The position numbers and the translations under genes are program-made. DNA of 64,000 bases from UBA7328 sp965247965. Lineage in GTDB: Bacteria; Bacteroidota; Bacteroidia; Chitinophagales; Saprospiraceae. Each line of letters starts with the position of its first letter. The stretch's first letter is position 1. The notes below the pieces were generated by a model. That model did no database searches and was not told the origin of the DNA. It saw only the letters and a program-made list of their open reading frames with translations. The DNA lies in NCBI GenBank assembly GCA_965247965.1, contig OZ252053.1, forward strand, positions 2,046,001-2,110,000, read 5' to 3'. Shown here in pieces: positions 57,266-64,000 of the stretch.

Positions 57266-57776
57266 AATCCAACTTCTTATAATTACTGATTTCACCGCCC
57301 GGAAATCCGCGACACTCCATGACATCAATACGGCTTCTGAATTCCAATTTGTCAATAAAATATTCCCCTGTTTCTCTTTGCTTTGGCAGGATGTAAATCT
57401 GTAGCCCTAGTCGTCCTTTAGGTTCTAACCAGGCATAATCGAAACCAATGGATTGGTCCTTATTTTTGCTTTGCGCATAGATGTCATATTCCTGCCAGTC
57501 ATCCCGACCTATGAGAGCCGTGCTGTACATACCCACAAATCTTTTGAGTTGATAATGATTAATAGCATCGGGGTTTTTCATCTCAAAAACCAAAGGTTTA
57601 TCGCGATTGGATTTGATGCTTTTTAAGACCAGATCGGCGTATTCTTTTGCATCTTTTGCCTTACTAAAAGGCAGGTCTTTAATAAATGGTTTCTTTCCGG
57701 AAGATGTCGTATCAGAATCGCATGAAAGCAGGAATGTACTTAAGACAAGAAATGAAAAAACGATTCTCATTTGCAT
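57252..57776 (-). CDS. putative lipoprotein of unknown function
   Basis: About 174 aa from the ATG at 57776 (MQMRIVFSFLVLSTFLLSC), a lipoprotein signal with the lipobox LLSC. The mature part has VLKSIKSNRDKPLVFEMKNP, DDWQEYDIYAQSKNKDQSIG, GLQIYILPKQRETGEYFIDK and ISNYKKLDFNWE. No family is recognised. It is convergent with murQ, the two ends overlapping by 14 bp. Confidence 0.65.
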   Translation of the reverse strand: MQMRIVFSFLVLSTFLLSCDSDTTSSGKKPFIKDLPFSKAKDAKEYADLVLKSIKSNRDKPLVFEMKNPDAINHYQLKRFVGMYSTALIGRDDWQEYDIYAQSKNKDQSIGFDYAWLEPKGRLGLQIYILPKQRETGEYFIDKLEFRSRIDVMECRGFPGGEISNYKKLDFNWE

Positions 57777-57840
57777 ATTTATGAAAAGCTGCAAACATGG
57801 GTAAATTATTGGAACAATGCCCGAATTTTGGAAACACCTC

Positions 57841-57979
57841 AGGGCAATCGCAGGAAGCTTGACTTGGTTTATGCGTTTATGCGTTGAACTGTTTATACCG
57901 CAAAATCGCTCCATTTTCCCGTAAACAAATAAACAATTAAACGAATAAACAAGAGAGGTTGACTTCTTGCGATTGCCCT
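57841..57979. repeat. 139-bp inverted-repeat unit
   Basis: AGGGCAATCGCAGGAAG at the left is answered by CTTCTTGCGATTGCCCT at the right (one mismatch). The interior carries TTTATGCGTTTATGCG facing AATAAACAATTAAACG. It is MITE-like in form but no second copy with these ends and no target duplication were found in the window; the interior resembles the 30.66-30.78 kb repeat. Confidence 0.6.
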
Positions 57980-58010
57980 AGGAAGCACCTCAATAATTAT
58001 TAATTACTAA

Positions 58011-58781
58011 TCATTCCACTGCTTCAATGAGCAAACTTAAAGCCCTCTTAAGCGCCTCAACACCGGGAGCCGATCCTTTATAATGCCCTAATTGCACTAC
58101 GACCAAATCATGCGATGGAATTATAAAAGTAAACTGCCCACCTGCTCCTGCCATGAAAATGGCTTCTTCAGGAATAGGCCAGTTTCCCGTTCCATTTATC
58201 CAGAAGAAACCACCTCCGTAAACCGGCCTCTTATCCGCTTCCCAGGCCGGGGCCACGGTGCTGACATGCTTCAAATACCCTTCTGGCAACAATCTCTCGC
58301 CATTCCACATTCCGTCCTGCAAATATAAATTGCCCAATCTGGCCCAATCCCTGGCCGATCCGAATTCGTATCCCTGGATCAAAAAATTGCCATAAGGATC
58401 TGTCTCCAATACCATATTGCTTATCCCGATTTTGTCAAAAAGTGCGCGCGTAGGAAAAGAAAGATAATCTTCTCCCCTACCCTCTACACCAAGCCGGACC
58501 AGGTAATTGGTCAAGACAGGATCTGAATTGTGATACCTTCCTATTGTATTTGGAGGCCATTGCAAAGCGAGGTTAGCTACATACTCAAAGCTATTGACAG
58601 AGCCCGTATAGACATAAACATGATCGGGATAACCGATGCTGGGATCAAAATCCGGATCTTGTGGTGCGCGAAATCGCAGCCCACTCGACATACGCATAAG
58701 GTCGGCAATGCGGATTTTGGATCGTTCGTCGCCTTCGCTTTGCCATTGAAGAAGAAAAGGGCGATAAAACTTTTCGAACTT
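58011..58781 (-). pseudogene. serine hydrolase (beta-lactamase class C family), 5'-truncated
   Basis: The open frame runs to the IS end at 58781. It has the Tyr-x-Asn motif in IGRYHNSDPVLTNYLVRLG and the third-motif region MAGAGGQFTFIIPSHDLVVV, with ARDWARLGNLYLQDGMWNG between. The N-terminal part with the catalytic Ser-x-x-Lys is absent: the sequence begins KFEKFYRPFLLQWQSEGDER exactly at the terminal repeat of the IS. Members of the family are esterases, peptidases or beta-lactamases acting outside the inner membrane. Confidence 0.85.
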
Positions 58782-58790
58782 CAGAACTCC

Positions 58791-60500
58791 TTACCTCTCG
58801 CAATCTAAATTCGCTGTTATTTTGAAGATCATGCGCAAATTTGATCCAGGGAATATGGTTTCAGTTTTGTTGAGCAGGTCTGCAATCTGTTTGGCTGCAT
58901 GATTAAATCTTGGTGCAGAAAGAGAGTGCAAGGTTATAGTCAGCGTTTTACTCTTATAATCCGGAATCAAGTCAGCGTTGTTGCTGATGATTTGTTTGAT
59001 GAACATTCTTTTTTCGTCTTTTGCCCTATTGAGGTGGTCACAAGCCACAGCTGCCACAGATGATTCTGCTCTGTAAGCGATCATCTTTATTACATTCATG
59101 AACAGTTTACTTTCGGTTTTTAACTTGTTATACCTTTTCTGCTCGGGCATACGCTCAAGAGTTATTCTGGCAGGAATATCATTTCTGAGGGTGGCGATCT
59201 TGTTTTCTTCTTTTCGAAGAATATCAATTTTGTGTTTATACTTCATTTGTCTTTCGGTTATTTCAGGAAGTTTGTCAATTTTCTCATCCATAGCTAGTTC
59301 TGCAAGAGGGAAGAACTTGGCTTCTAACCGGGTGATCTTTTCCCTGAGTTTTTTCAGTTGGTTTGTTAATTTTCGGTATTGTGGGTTGACCACTTCCCGA
59401 TTGGGATCAATACTTTCTACCCCAAATTGAATCATTTTATCAAAATCATAGTCTTGAATGAGGTAACTGAAGAAGTTTTCCTGACACCACCTTCCAAACA
59501 TTCTGCCTGCTATCAATGCTATTCCCAAAGTAGGGTGAGTGGTGATAATAGCGGTTTGATGTTCACCCTTTTCAGACAAGCTTCTGATCTCTCTGAAAGT
59601 GTGTCCTCCAAGCGTTACTTCTTTCTCGCACAATTGCATGGTTACATCCTGGCTAAGTACTTGTGTATCAGTGGATTCAAAGTCATCTTTATTCCATGAA
59701 TCTCGCACATCCTTGCGATATGTAATCACGGCTATTCTATACCTTTCCCACAGGTGGTTAAAGAAAGCAGGTTCGTAAGCCTCCCTGTCAAAAATAAAGG
59801 TGCATTGAGGGCTTTGTCGATCATCATCCTCTTGTATCTCAGTAAGTAATTTGGTTTGTAGCATTTGTGGAATAATCAGGTCTTGTATTGCTTCTTTTAT
59901 TTTCTCTGTCAATTGCCCTATCACCATCATAACAGGCATCCCTTGTGCATCGTGAACCCAATACTCCGTAGTGGCGCTTAAACACAATTTTTGTCTCGCA
60001 ATATATTTGACAGGTAGATTAGCTTTGCCTCCATAATAGATCCGTTGGTGACCATCTATATATAAAAAAGATGAGTCCTCATTATCCTCATCTCTATACC
60101 AGTGATCGATCAGAAGGTTGTTCAGTTCAACGGCTTTTTCCTGCTTGCTCAGCAAATCTATTTTCTCTCGCAAACACCGAACTTCTGGTATACGATCCAA
60201 GCCTATTATCCTGCCGATCTCCCCTGGTTTACATTGTTTGAGTTGTTCGGGATTTTTGATGCGCAACAGGGCCATGAAGGCCAAAGTCAATAGTATCGAC
60301 CTTAGTCCGTAATAGTGTGATGAAGGTAACTCATATACCTGTTTTGTCTTGAATAACCCATGCTCTATCAAGGCAGGTAAGAGGAATAATACCCCTGCTC
60401 CGCATAAAGCTTCGCTGTTGTCAAACTTCACCTCAGCATGACCAGACAACCCAAGAGATGCACCTATCCTGTCTTCAGAGCGGCTTGTGGCTATGCCCAT
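58791..60500 (-). CDS. DDE-like transposase of IS B
   Basis: A 569-aa protein, closely related along its length to the interrupted one in IS A. Likely catalytic acidic residues are in FLYIDGHQRIYYGGKANLPV near residue 145 and CTFIFDREAYEPAFFNHLW near 225. Later landmarks are RWCQENFFSYLIQDYDFDKM and a coiled-coil stretch (TNQLKKLREKITRLEAKF). The frame joins the HTH frame by a -1 slip at a T8 run (60574-60581), so a fused product is likely and the start at 60500 may be internal. I cannot name the family. Confidence 0.85.
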   Translation of the reverse strand: MGIATSRSEDRIGASLGLSGHAEVKFDNSEALCGAGVLFLLPALIEHGLFKTKQVYELPSSHYYGLRSILLTLAFMALLRIKNPEQLKQCKPGEIGRIIGLDRIPEVRCLREKIDLLSKQEKAVELNNLLIDHWYRDEDNEDSSFLYIDGHQRIYYGGKANLPVKYIARQKLCLSATTEYWVHDAQGMPVMMVIGQLTEKIKEAIQDLIIPQMLQTKLLTEIQEDDDRQSPQCTFIFDREAYEPAFFNHLWERYRIAVITYRKDVRDSWNKDDFESTDTQVLSQDVTMQLCEKEVTLGGHTFREIRSLSEKGEHQTAIITTHPTLGIALIAGRMFGRWCQENFFSYLIQDYDFDKMIQFGVESIDPNREVVNPQYRKLTNQLKKLREKITRLEAKFFPLAELAMDEKIDKLPEITERQMKYKHKIDILRKEENKIATLRNDIPARITLERMPEQKRYNKLKTESKLFMNVIKMIAYRAESSVAAVACDHLNRAKDEKRMFIKQIISNNADLIPDYKSKTLTITLHSLSAPRFNHAAKQIADLLNKTETIFPGSNLRMIFKITANLDCER

Positions 60501-60562
60501 CGGCGTAGATTGGTCTAGGTCATTGCGATCATTTAAGGTCGAGCCATTTCCACCTTCACACT

Positions 60563-61024
60563 CTATTTTGAACTTTTTTTTAAAGTGCCTTTTTCAATGT
60601 GATAGCGTATCGACGATTCTGAAATCCCTTCTTGTTTTGAGATACTCAAATTACTTTGTCTCTTATCCAGCTTCGATTGTATCCGCTCCACTAGTTTACC
60701 AACCATCTTGTATGCTTTGCCTTTTCTGGCATCAGGCCCGAAAAATCCAGATTCTCCCTTCTCCTTGTATTTTCTATACGATCTTCTGACACTGTCTATA
60801 CTCACTCCAAAAGCCCGCTGAACTTCAGCTCGGCTGCACAATCCTTTATCTATAAAATTGCTAGTTATGAATCTGAAAGCATTAAGATCGTCACTCGAAT
60901 GACTATATACAGGTAAGCCATTGGCTATGTATTGTACAATACCGTCTTGGGTGTGTACTCCAAGACAATGAGAGATCATCTTTGTATCTTTAGGGAAGAA
61001 GGGGAATTGTAACTGCATATACAA
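60563..61024 (-). CDS. helix-turn-helix subunit of IS B
   Basis: A 153-aa DNA-binding protein. It has an N-terminal stretch DGIVQYIANGLPVYSHSSDD, a first HTH (CSRAEVQRAFGVSIDSVRRS), and a second one near the end (SISKQEGISESSIRYHIEKG). The gene ends LKKSSK with an A8 run on the coding strand (T8 at 60574-60581), at which a -1 shift continues in-frame to the DDE-like frame. It is intact here while the IS A copy is split by a TAA. Confidence 0.85.
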   Translation of the reverse strand: MYMQLQFPFFPKDTKMISHCLGVHTQDGIVQYIANGLPVYSHSSDDLNAFRFITSNFIDKGLCSRAEVQRAFGVSIDSVRRSYRKYKEKGESGFFGPDARKGKAYKMVGKLVERIQSKLDKRQSNLSISKQEGISESSIRYHIEKGTLKKSSK

Positions 61025-61099
61025 AAATATGAAGCAGTTTTAATTCGCGAGGTCTACTCCCTATTACCCTGAATTTATTGGGACGGGTAAGGAGTTCTG

Positions 61100-61119
61100 A
61101 ATTAAGGTTGATGCCAATG
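61100..61119 (-). mobile_element. 20-bp remnant of an IS4-type element end
   Basis: AATTAAGGTTGATGCCAATG matches the inverse of the first 20 bp of the IS4-type element at 20700. It directly abuts the right end of IS B, so IS B inserted 20 bp inside a copy of that element, and the rest of the copy has since been lost. Confidence 0.85.
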
Positions 61120-61293
61120 CGACAACTGGCGGGGCCGGGAGGCGGGAGTAGGCCATTTTCCACTGCGCTGAACAGCCCTGGGGACCAAGGGGGTGGAATC
61201 TGGAATTACATTTTGCGGAACGAACTTCACACTCAATGAACGAAAAATTCGTTTCCCCAAATTCAAAGGAATTCGGAGTAATTCGAGGTCATT
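61120..61293. other. intergenic stretch without a recognised gene
   Basis: It has a GC-rich part (GGCGGGGCCGGGAGGCGGG) and an AT-rich part, with no supported frame on either strand. Confidence 0.45.
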
Positions 61294-61459
61294 CTAGTGC
61301 TCAGTCAAGATGAATTTTGGAATTAAATGCGACGTTATTTTTTGTCTGATCAAGGCGCAAAAACTGCGCATAGTAAGACTACGCAAGGCTTTTTGCAACG
61401 ATGAGCAAGCGAAAAAGAACAAGCAGGTAGTTCTAATATTTGTCTTGACTGAGCACTAG
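61294..61459. mobile_element. 166-bp MITE-like element
   Basis: A perfect 17-bp inverted repeat CTAGTGCTCAGTCAAGA at 61294-61310 and 61443-61459 bounds a non-coding interior (CAAGGCGCAAAAACTGCGCA is typical of it). No target duplication is apparent in the flanks (AGGTCATT versus TCCTAAAC), unless part of the end is the duplication (CTAG). There is one copy in the window. Confidence 0.75.
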
Positions 61460-61527
61460 TCCTAAACGTCGTTATTAGTGATTGTAAACCAGCAAAGTAG
61501 ATTTCTTGAGAAACTCCCGAAATAAGC

Positions 61528-62466
61528 TTATCCTTTCATCGAAACAATGATCTTCTCATATGCCATACGCAGCGTGTACGGAAACGGAGATATTTCCAGT
61601 GCTGGGTGTCTCATACTGCTGTGGTAGCTGATGTTTTCTGCATTTTCGGATTGCACGTATTGAAGAAACAAGGGCTTGTTTAGAATTTGTTCTACCTGTT
61701 TGCGGATGTTAAAAATTGACATAGGTTTGCCGGAAACCAAAAAAATGATATCATCTGTTTTAAATTTCTCAAAAATTAGTTTTAACAGAAATTTTGAAAT
61801 GTCTTCGGCGAGTATGTAGTCTCTTAGCGTGTTTTCCCGCCCATTGATCCGGGTCACTTTGTTCATTATTCCGTTTAGTAAGAAGACTCCGATTAATCCC
61901 AATCTCTTTGAAAAAAGCCGATGAGAATAAACAGAACCTGGCCTCAGCATAAATACTTTCTCAAACATTTTTAATTCTTGCCGCACCAGTGCTTCTTGCT
62001 GCAATTTCAAATATCCGTAAGGTCGGTTCGGCTTTGGTATTTCGGATGGTGATCGCACATACTGGCCTTCATAGAGCCCACCAGCAGAGCTGACAAGATA
62101 GAAATACCTGGATATGTCGAGACCAGCGCTCATTGCAGAAATGGAGCTGATCATCTTTGTGAAAACAGTAAATTCCAAATCACATGCATGTTGGTTCGCT
62201 GAAAATCCTGCCTCCCCAGCACTCCAAATGATGTGCAATTCAGTCTTGTCATTGCTAAATTTCGTTATGCTGGCAAAAGCACTTTTTAGCTGTTCTATTA
62301 ATTGGGCCGATTTCGTCCAATGCATTTTGTACGTTTCAAAACCAACGATCCTCCTTCTTGTACCGGTTTTGATCGCATCACTAATGGATGTTCCTATGAG
62401 CCCAATGCCTATTTGCAAAATTAAGACGCTGGACTGATCCGTTTTCAGGGTGTGATGGAGAATCAT
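61528..62466 (-). CDS. NAD-dependent epimerase/dehydratase-like protein
   Basis: A 312-aa SDR-like protein with an atypical cofactor loop (LILQIGIGLIGTSISDAI), VSSAGGLYEGQYVRSPSEIP, the YGYLKLQQEALVRQ helix in place of Tyr-x3-Lys with Lys four residues on, and FMLRPGSVYS. It ends AYEKIIVSMKG. It starts one base from the glycosyltransferase stop, so they share an operon. A nucleotide-sugar epimerase or dehydratase role for glycan synthesis is likely, with substrate unknown. Confidence 0.75.
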   Translation of the reverse strand: MILHHTLKTDQSSVLILQIGIGLIGTSISDAIKTGTRRRIVGFETYKMHWTKSAQLIEQLKSAFASITKFSNDKTELHIIWSAGEAGFSANQHACDLEFTVFTKMISSISAMSAGLDISRYFYLVSSAGGLYEGQYVRSPSEIPKPNRPYGYLKLQQEALVRQELKMFEKVFMLRPGSVYSHRLFSKRLGLIGVFLLNGIMNKVTRINGRENTLRDYILAEDISKFLLKLIFEKFKTDDIIFLVSGKPMSIFNIRKQVEQILNKPLFLQYVQSENAENISYHSSMRHPALEISPFPYTLRMAYEKIIVSMKG

Positions 62467-62467
62467 G

Positions 62468-63460
62468 TCAGCCCTTTGAAAAATATTCCTTCAACTCTTT
62501 GTCCTTGGAGCGGTCGATAACAAAAAATGGCGGTTTGCCCTTGGATTTCAATAGAATATCGGTTACACCTTCGGTGAGAAAACCTTGCAGCAAAGAACTT
62601 ATTCCCCCGAAAACCAGAATGACTGTAATAATTGACGCCCAACCTTTGACCTCGATTCCATGACTCACAATATTGAACAAAAAATAAACGATTAGAAAAA
62701 TACTCGCTACAAATGAAAGGAAACTCACCAAAAAAACAATCCGCAATAGTTTGACCTTGGTAGTCATCAGAAGCCTTTTCGCATGTTGAATTAAGGCAAA
62801 TAGGGAATATCCGCTTGCTTTTCCTCCTTCTTTCTTATTTCTACTATCAGTTAATGGAATCTCGAGTGTGCAAATCCTATTCGTAAACCAACAAAGGCAT
62901 ATGTCCAGGTAAGAATCAAAACTAAATACTGAGGCAGCCGCACGGCCCAAATCGCCTCTGATCAATCGATAGCTATTGAAATGTTTCACATTTTCATTTG
63001 CGGTAAGAAAGGATATCAATTTTTTGTACAAAATAGAAAGGCGATCCCTCACAAATGATCGGTGTGTGGGTTTAGGATTTCGGGCATAGCAGATGTCAGA
63101 AGAGTCGCTTACTGCCTTTTTCAGAAAATCAGATATATATTTTGGCTCGTGCTGCAAATCCTCATCAAGGGTCGCGATCCAATCTCCTGATGTATGGAGT
63201 ATCCCTGCTATGGTAGCGGGATGCTGTCCGAAGTTCTGCGAAAGTTCCAAGATATTGATAAACGAATATTCTTCTTTAAGCTTACTCAGGATTTCAGAAG
63301 AATTATCAATCGGTCCGTCAAGCACGAAGATTGATTCGACTATCTCAAACGGCGCCCCATTATTAATAAGCCGATTGCGATAGCCATCGATAGCCTTTAC
63401 AAGGCTATCCAGGTATTTTGATCCGTTATATACTGGTGTTACCGTTGAAATTCTTATCAT
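62468..63460 (-). CDS. family 2 glycosyltransferase, polyprenyl-phosphate sugar type
   Basis: About 330 aa from the ATG at 63460 (MIRISTVTPVYNGSKYLDSL); an ATG at 63484 would overlap the upstream gene. GT2 features are VESIFVLDGPIDNSSEIL, WIATLDEDLQHEPKYI (Asp-x-Asp) and the later SFDSYLDICLCWF. Two C-terminal membrane helices are near residues 240-262 and 274-295. It resembles DPM1/GtrB-type enzymes that make polyprenyl-phosphate-linked sugars for surface glycans. It ends one base before the next gene. Confidence 0.88.
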   Translation of the reverse strand: MIRISTVTPVYNGSKYLDSLVKAIDGYRNRLINNGAPFEIVESIFVLDGPIDNSSEILSKLKEEYSFINILELSQNFGQHPATIAGILHTSGDWIATLDEDLQHEPKYISDFLKKAVSDSSDICYARNPKPTHRSFVRDRLSILYKKLISFLTANENVKHFNSYRLIRGDLGRAAASVFSFDSYLDICLCWFTNRICTLEIPLTDSRNKKEGGKASGYSLFALIQHAKRLLMTTKVKLLRIVFLVSFLSFVASIFLIVYFLFNIVSHGIEVKGWASIITVILVFGGISSLLQGFLTEGVTDILLKSKGKPPFFVIDRSKDKELKEYFSKG

Positions 63461-63464
63461 AACA

Positions 63465-64000
63465 CTAAGTCGATATTTTCTCAAATATCAGGATGACAAA
63501 TCTATTGTCATTACTTTGGTCTTGTCTTAACAGCTTGTATTGTTCGGGCCTATTTTGCAAATAATCATAATCTAAATTGCCAAATCGCATGGTATAATGC
63601 GTTTCCCAAAAAATAATACTTCCGATCGGCGCACTTTCTAGCGACGCTTGATCGATTGGGAAATAGCCTTTTTCATAATCTTCGGGTACTTTGTCCATAA
63701 AAAAATAAAGCATGGCATTGTGAGAATAGACCGGTCTTTTGTCATATTCATTGTCGTAGCACCACTTTGCAATTTCTTTCATGGTTTTATCCTCTCCCTG
63801 AAGTTTTATGGGTTTTAAATACCAGGCATTAAAAACAATTGCTAAGATCAATAGAATACCAAATTGCTCAACTCTTTTTGATCTCAATAGTGGTATGATC
63901 AAAACAATTCCAGCCATAATTCCCATACTCCAATCTCTCACGTCTGAAAAAAGTACATAATTATGCTCATATGAAGCAATGACGATTGCCGCGATCAGCA
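63465..64000 (-). CDS. membrane protein, C-terminal part of a glycosyltransferase-like gene (partial)
   Basis: The open frame continues past the right edge of the window; only the last 178 or so residues are visible. It shows membrane helices (GIMAGIVLIIPLL, FGILLILAIVFNAWYL) followed by a soluble tail with EIAKWCYDNEYDKRPVYSHN and DNRFVILIFEKIST. The layout resembles the end of polyprenyl-phosphate-sugar-dependent membrane glycosyltransferases (GT39/ArnT-like). It overlaps or closely precedes the GT2 gene, so these are one operon. Confidence 0.6.
   Translation of the reverse strand, partial: LIAAIVIASYEHNYVLFSDVRDWSMGIMAGIVLIIPLLRSKRVEQFGILLILAIVFNAWYLKPIKLQGEDKTMKEIAKWCYDNEYDKRPVYSHNAMLYFFMDKVPEDYEKGYFPIDQASLESAPIGSIIFWETHYTMRFGNLDYDYLQNRPEQYKLLRQDQSNDNRFVILIFEKIST

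Larger units (their letters stand above)
58782..61099 (-). mobile_element. HTH/DDE insertion sequence (IS B), sister of IS A
   Basis: Ends CAGAACTCCTTACC at 58782 and GGTAAGGAGTTCTG to 61099; the outer CAGAACTCC equals that of IS A. Length is 2318 bp. It carries a helix-turn-helix frame and a DDE-like frame, both intact. Flanking pentamers AACTT and AATTA differ, so the left flank has been replaced after insertion. The right flank is a 20-bp fragment of the IS4-type element end. Confidence 0.92.

Noticed and set aside
1..64000. CRISPR arrays, tRNA and rRNA genes
   Set aside because: No regularly spaced repeats of 24-40 bp, tRNA cloverleaf or rRNA segments were recognised on reading; none can be supported.

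Overview
The window is about 40% GC and looks like chromosomal DNA of a Bacteroidota member, probably Saprospiria- or Cytophagia-like. The evidence is a TonB receptor with a carboxypeptidase-regulatory plug extension, LytS/LytTR signalling, an ECF sigma factor, DUF1835, DUF4440, DUF5602 and PVC-type haem proteins, a serine palmitoyltransferase cluster, and a TAnnTTTG-type promoter box. All names rest on reading motifs; no database search was run.

Layout. 0-8.6 kb: a 224-bp MITE beside a VanZ-like gene, an IS1634-type element sitting between two truncated genes (higB and a nucleotide cyclase), a quinone-oxidoreductase-like MDR enzyme, a broken secreted sugar dehydrogenase/PKD/cytochrome c gene, and sulfatase and DUF4386 remnants. 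8.6-16.1 kb: membrane and outer-membrane proteins, a 32-aa membrane microprotein, a TonB receptor, an ECF sigma factor with a membrane partner, a second MDR enzyme. 16.1-27.4 kb: a decaying signalling region. It holds a cyclase-TPR-AraC fusion gene split by a MITE, and an apparent operon kinase / PQQ-type dehydrogenase / LytTR regulator in which all three genes are broken, the regulator by an IS carrying a second IS. 27.4-35 kb: an intact oxidoreductase / TIM-barrel / secreted GDSL-propeller-cytochrome c block. 35-46 kb: a TIR-like protein, a dead transposase with two 22-bp palindromic insertions, a sulfatase remnant, a second microprotein copy, a broken DUF1835 gene, an EF-G paralogue, a transposase-bearing relative of the MITE, and DinB, DUF5602 and HxlR genes. 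46-51 kb: a probable sphingolipid cluster (serine palmitoyltransferase, GNAT acyltransferase, NAD-dependent reductase). 51-57.3 kb: a sodium symporter and MurQ, probably for cell-wall amino-sugar recycling, separated by an IS3 element that itself carries an IS1182 element. 57.3-61.5 kb: a lipoprotein, a truncated serine hydrolase, another IS and two MITE-like elements. 61.5-64 kb: the start of a glycan or glycolipid glycosyltransferase operon that runs off the window.

Two themes stand out. First, mobile DNA is dense and its history can be read from target duplications: MITE and its relative 6 bp, IS4-type 12 bp, IS1182-type 6 bp, HTH/DDE IS 5 bp. Second, at least eight reading frames are cut by a single in-frame stop (all three stop codons occur) and several others by one-base indels, often in homopolymers. 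This points to a genome losing genes, or in part to assembly error. The most novel items are the identical MITE copies with a related IS, the 22-bp palindromes inserted at CAT^AT sites, and the duplicated 32-aa microprotein.
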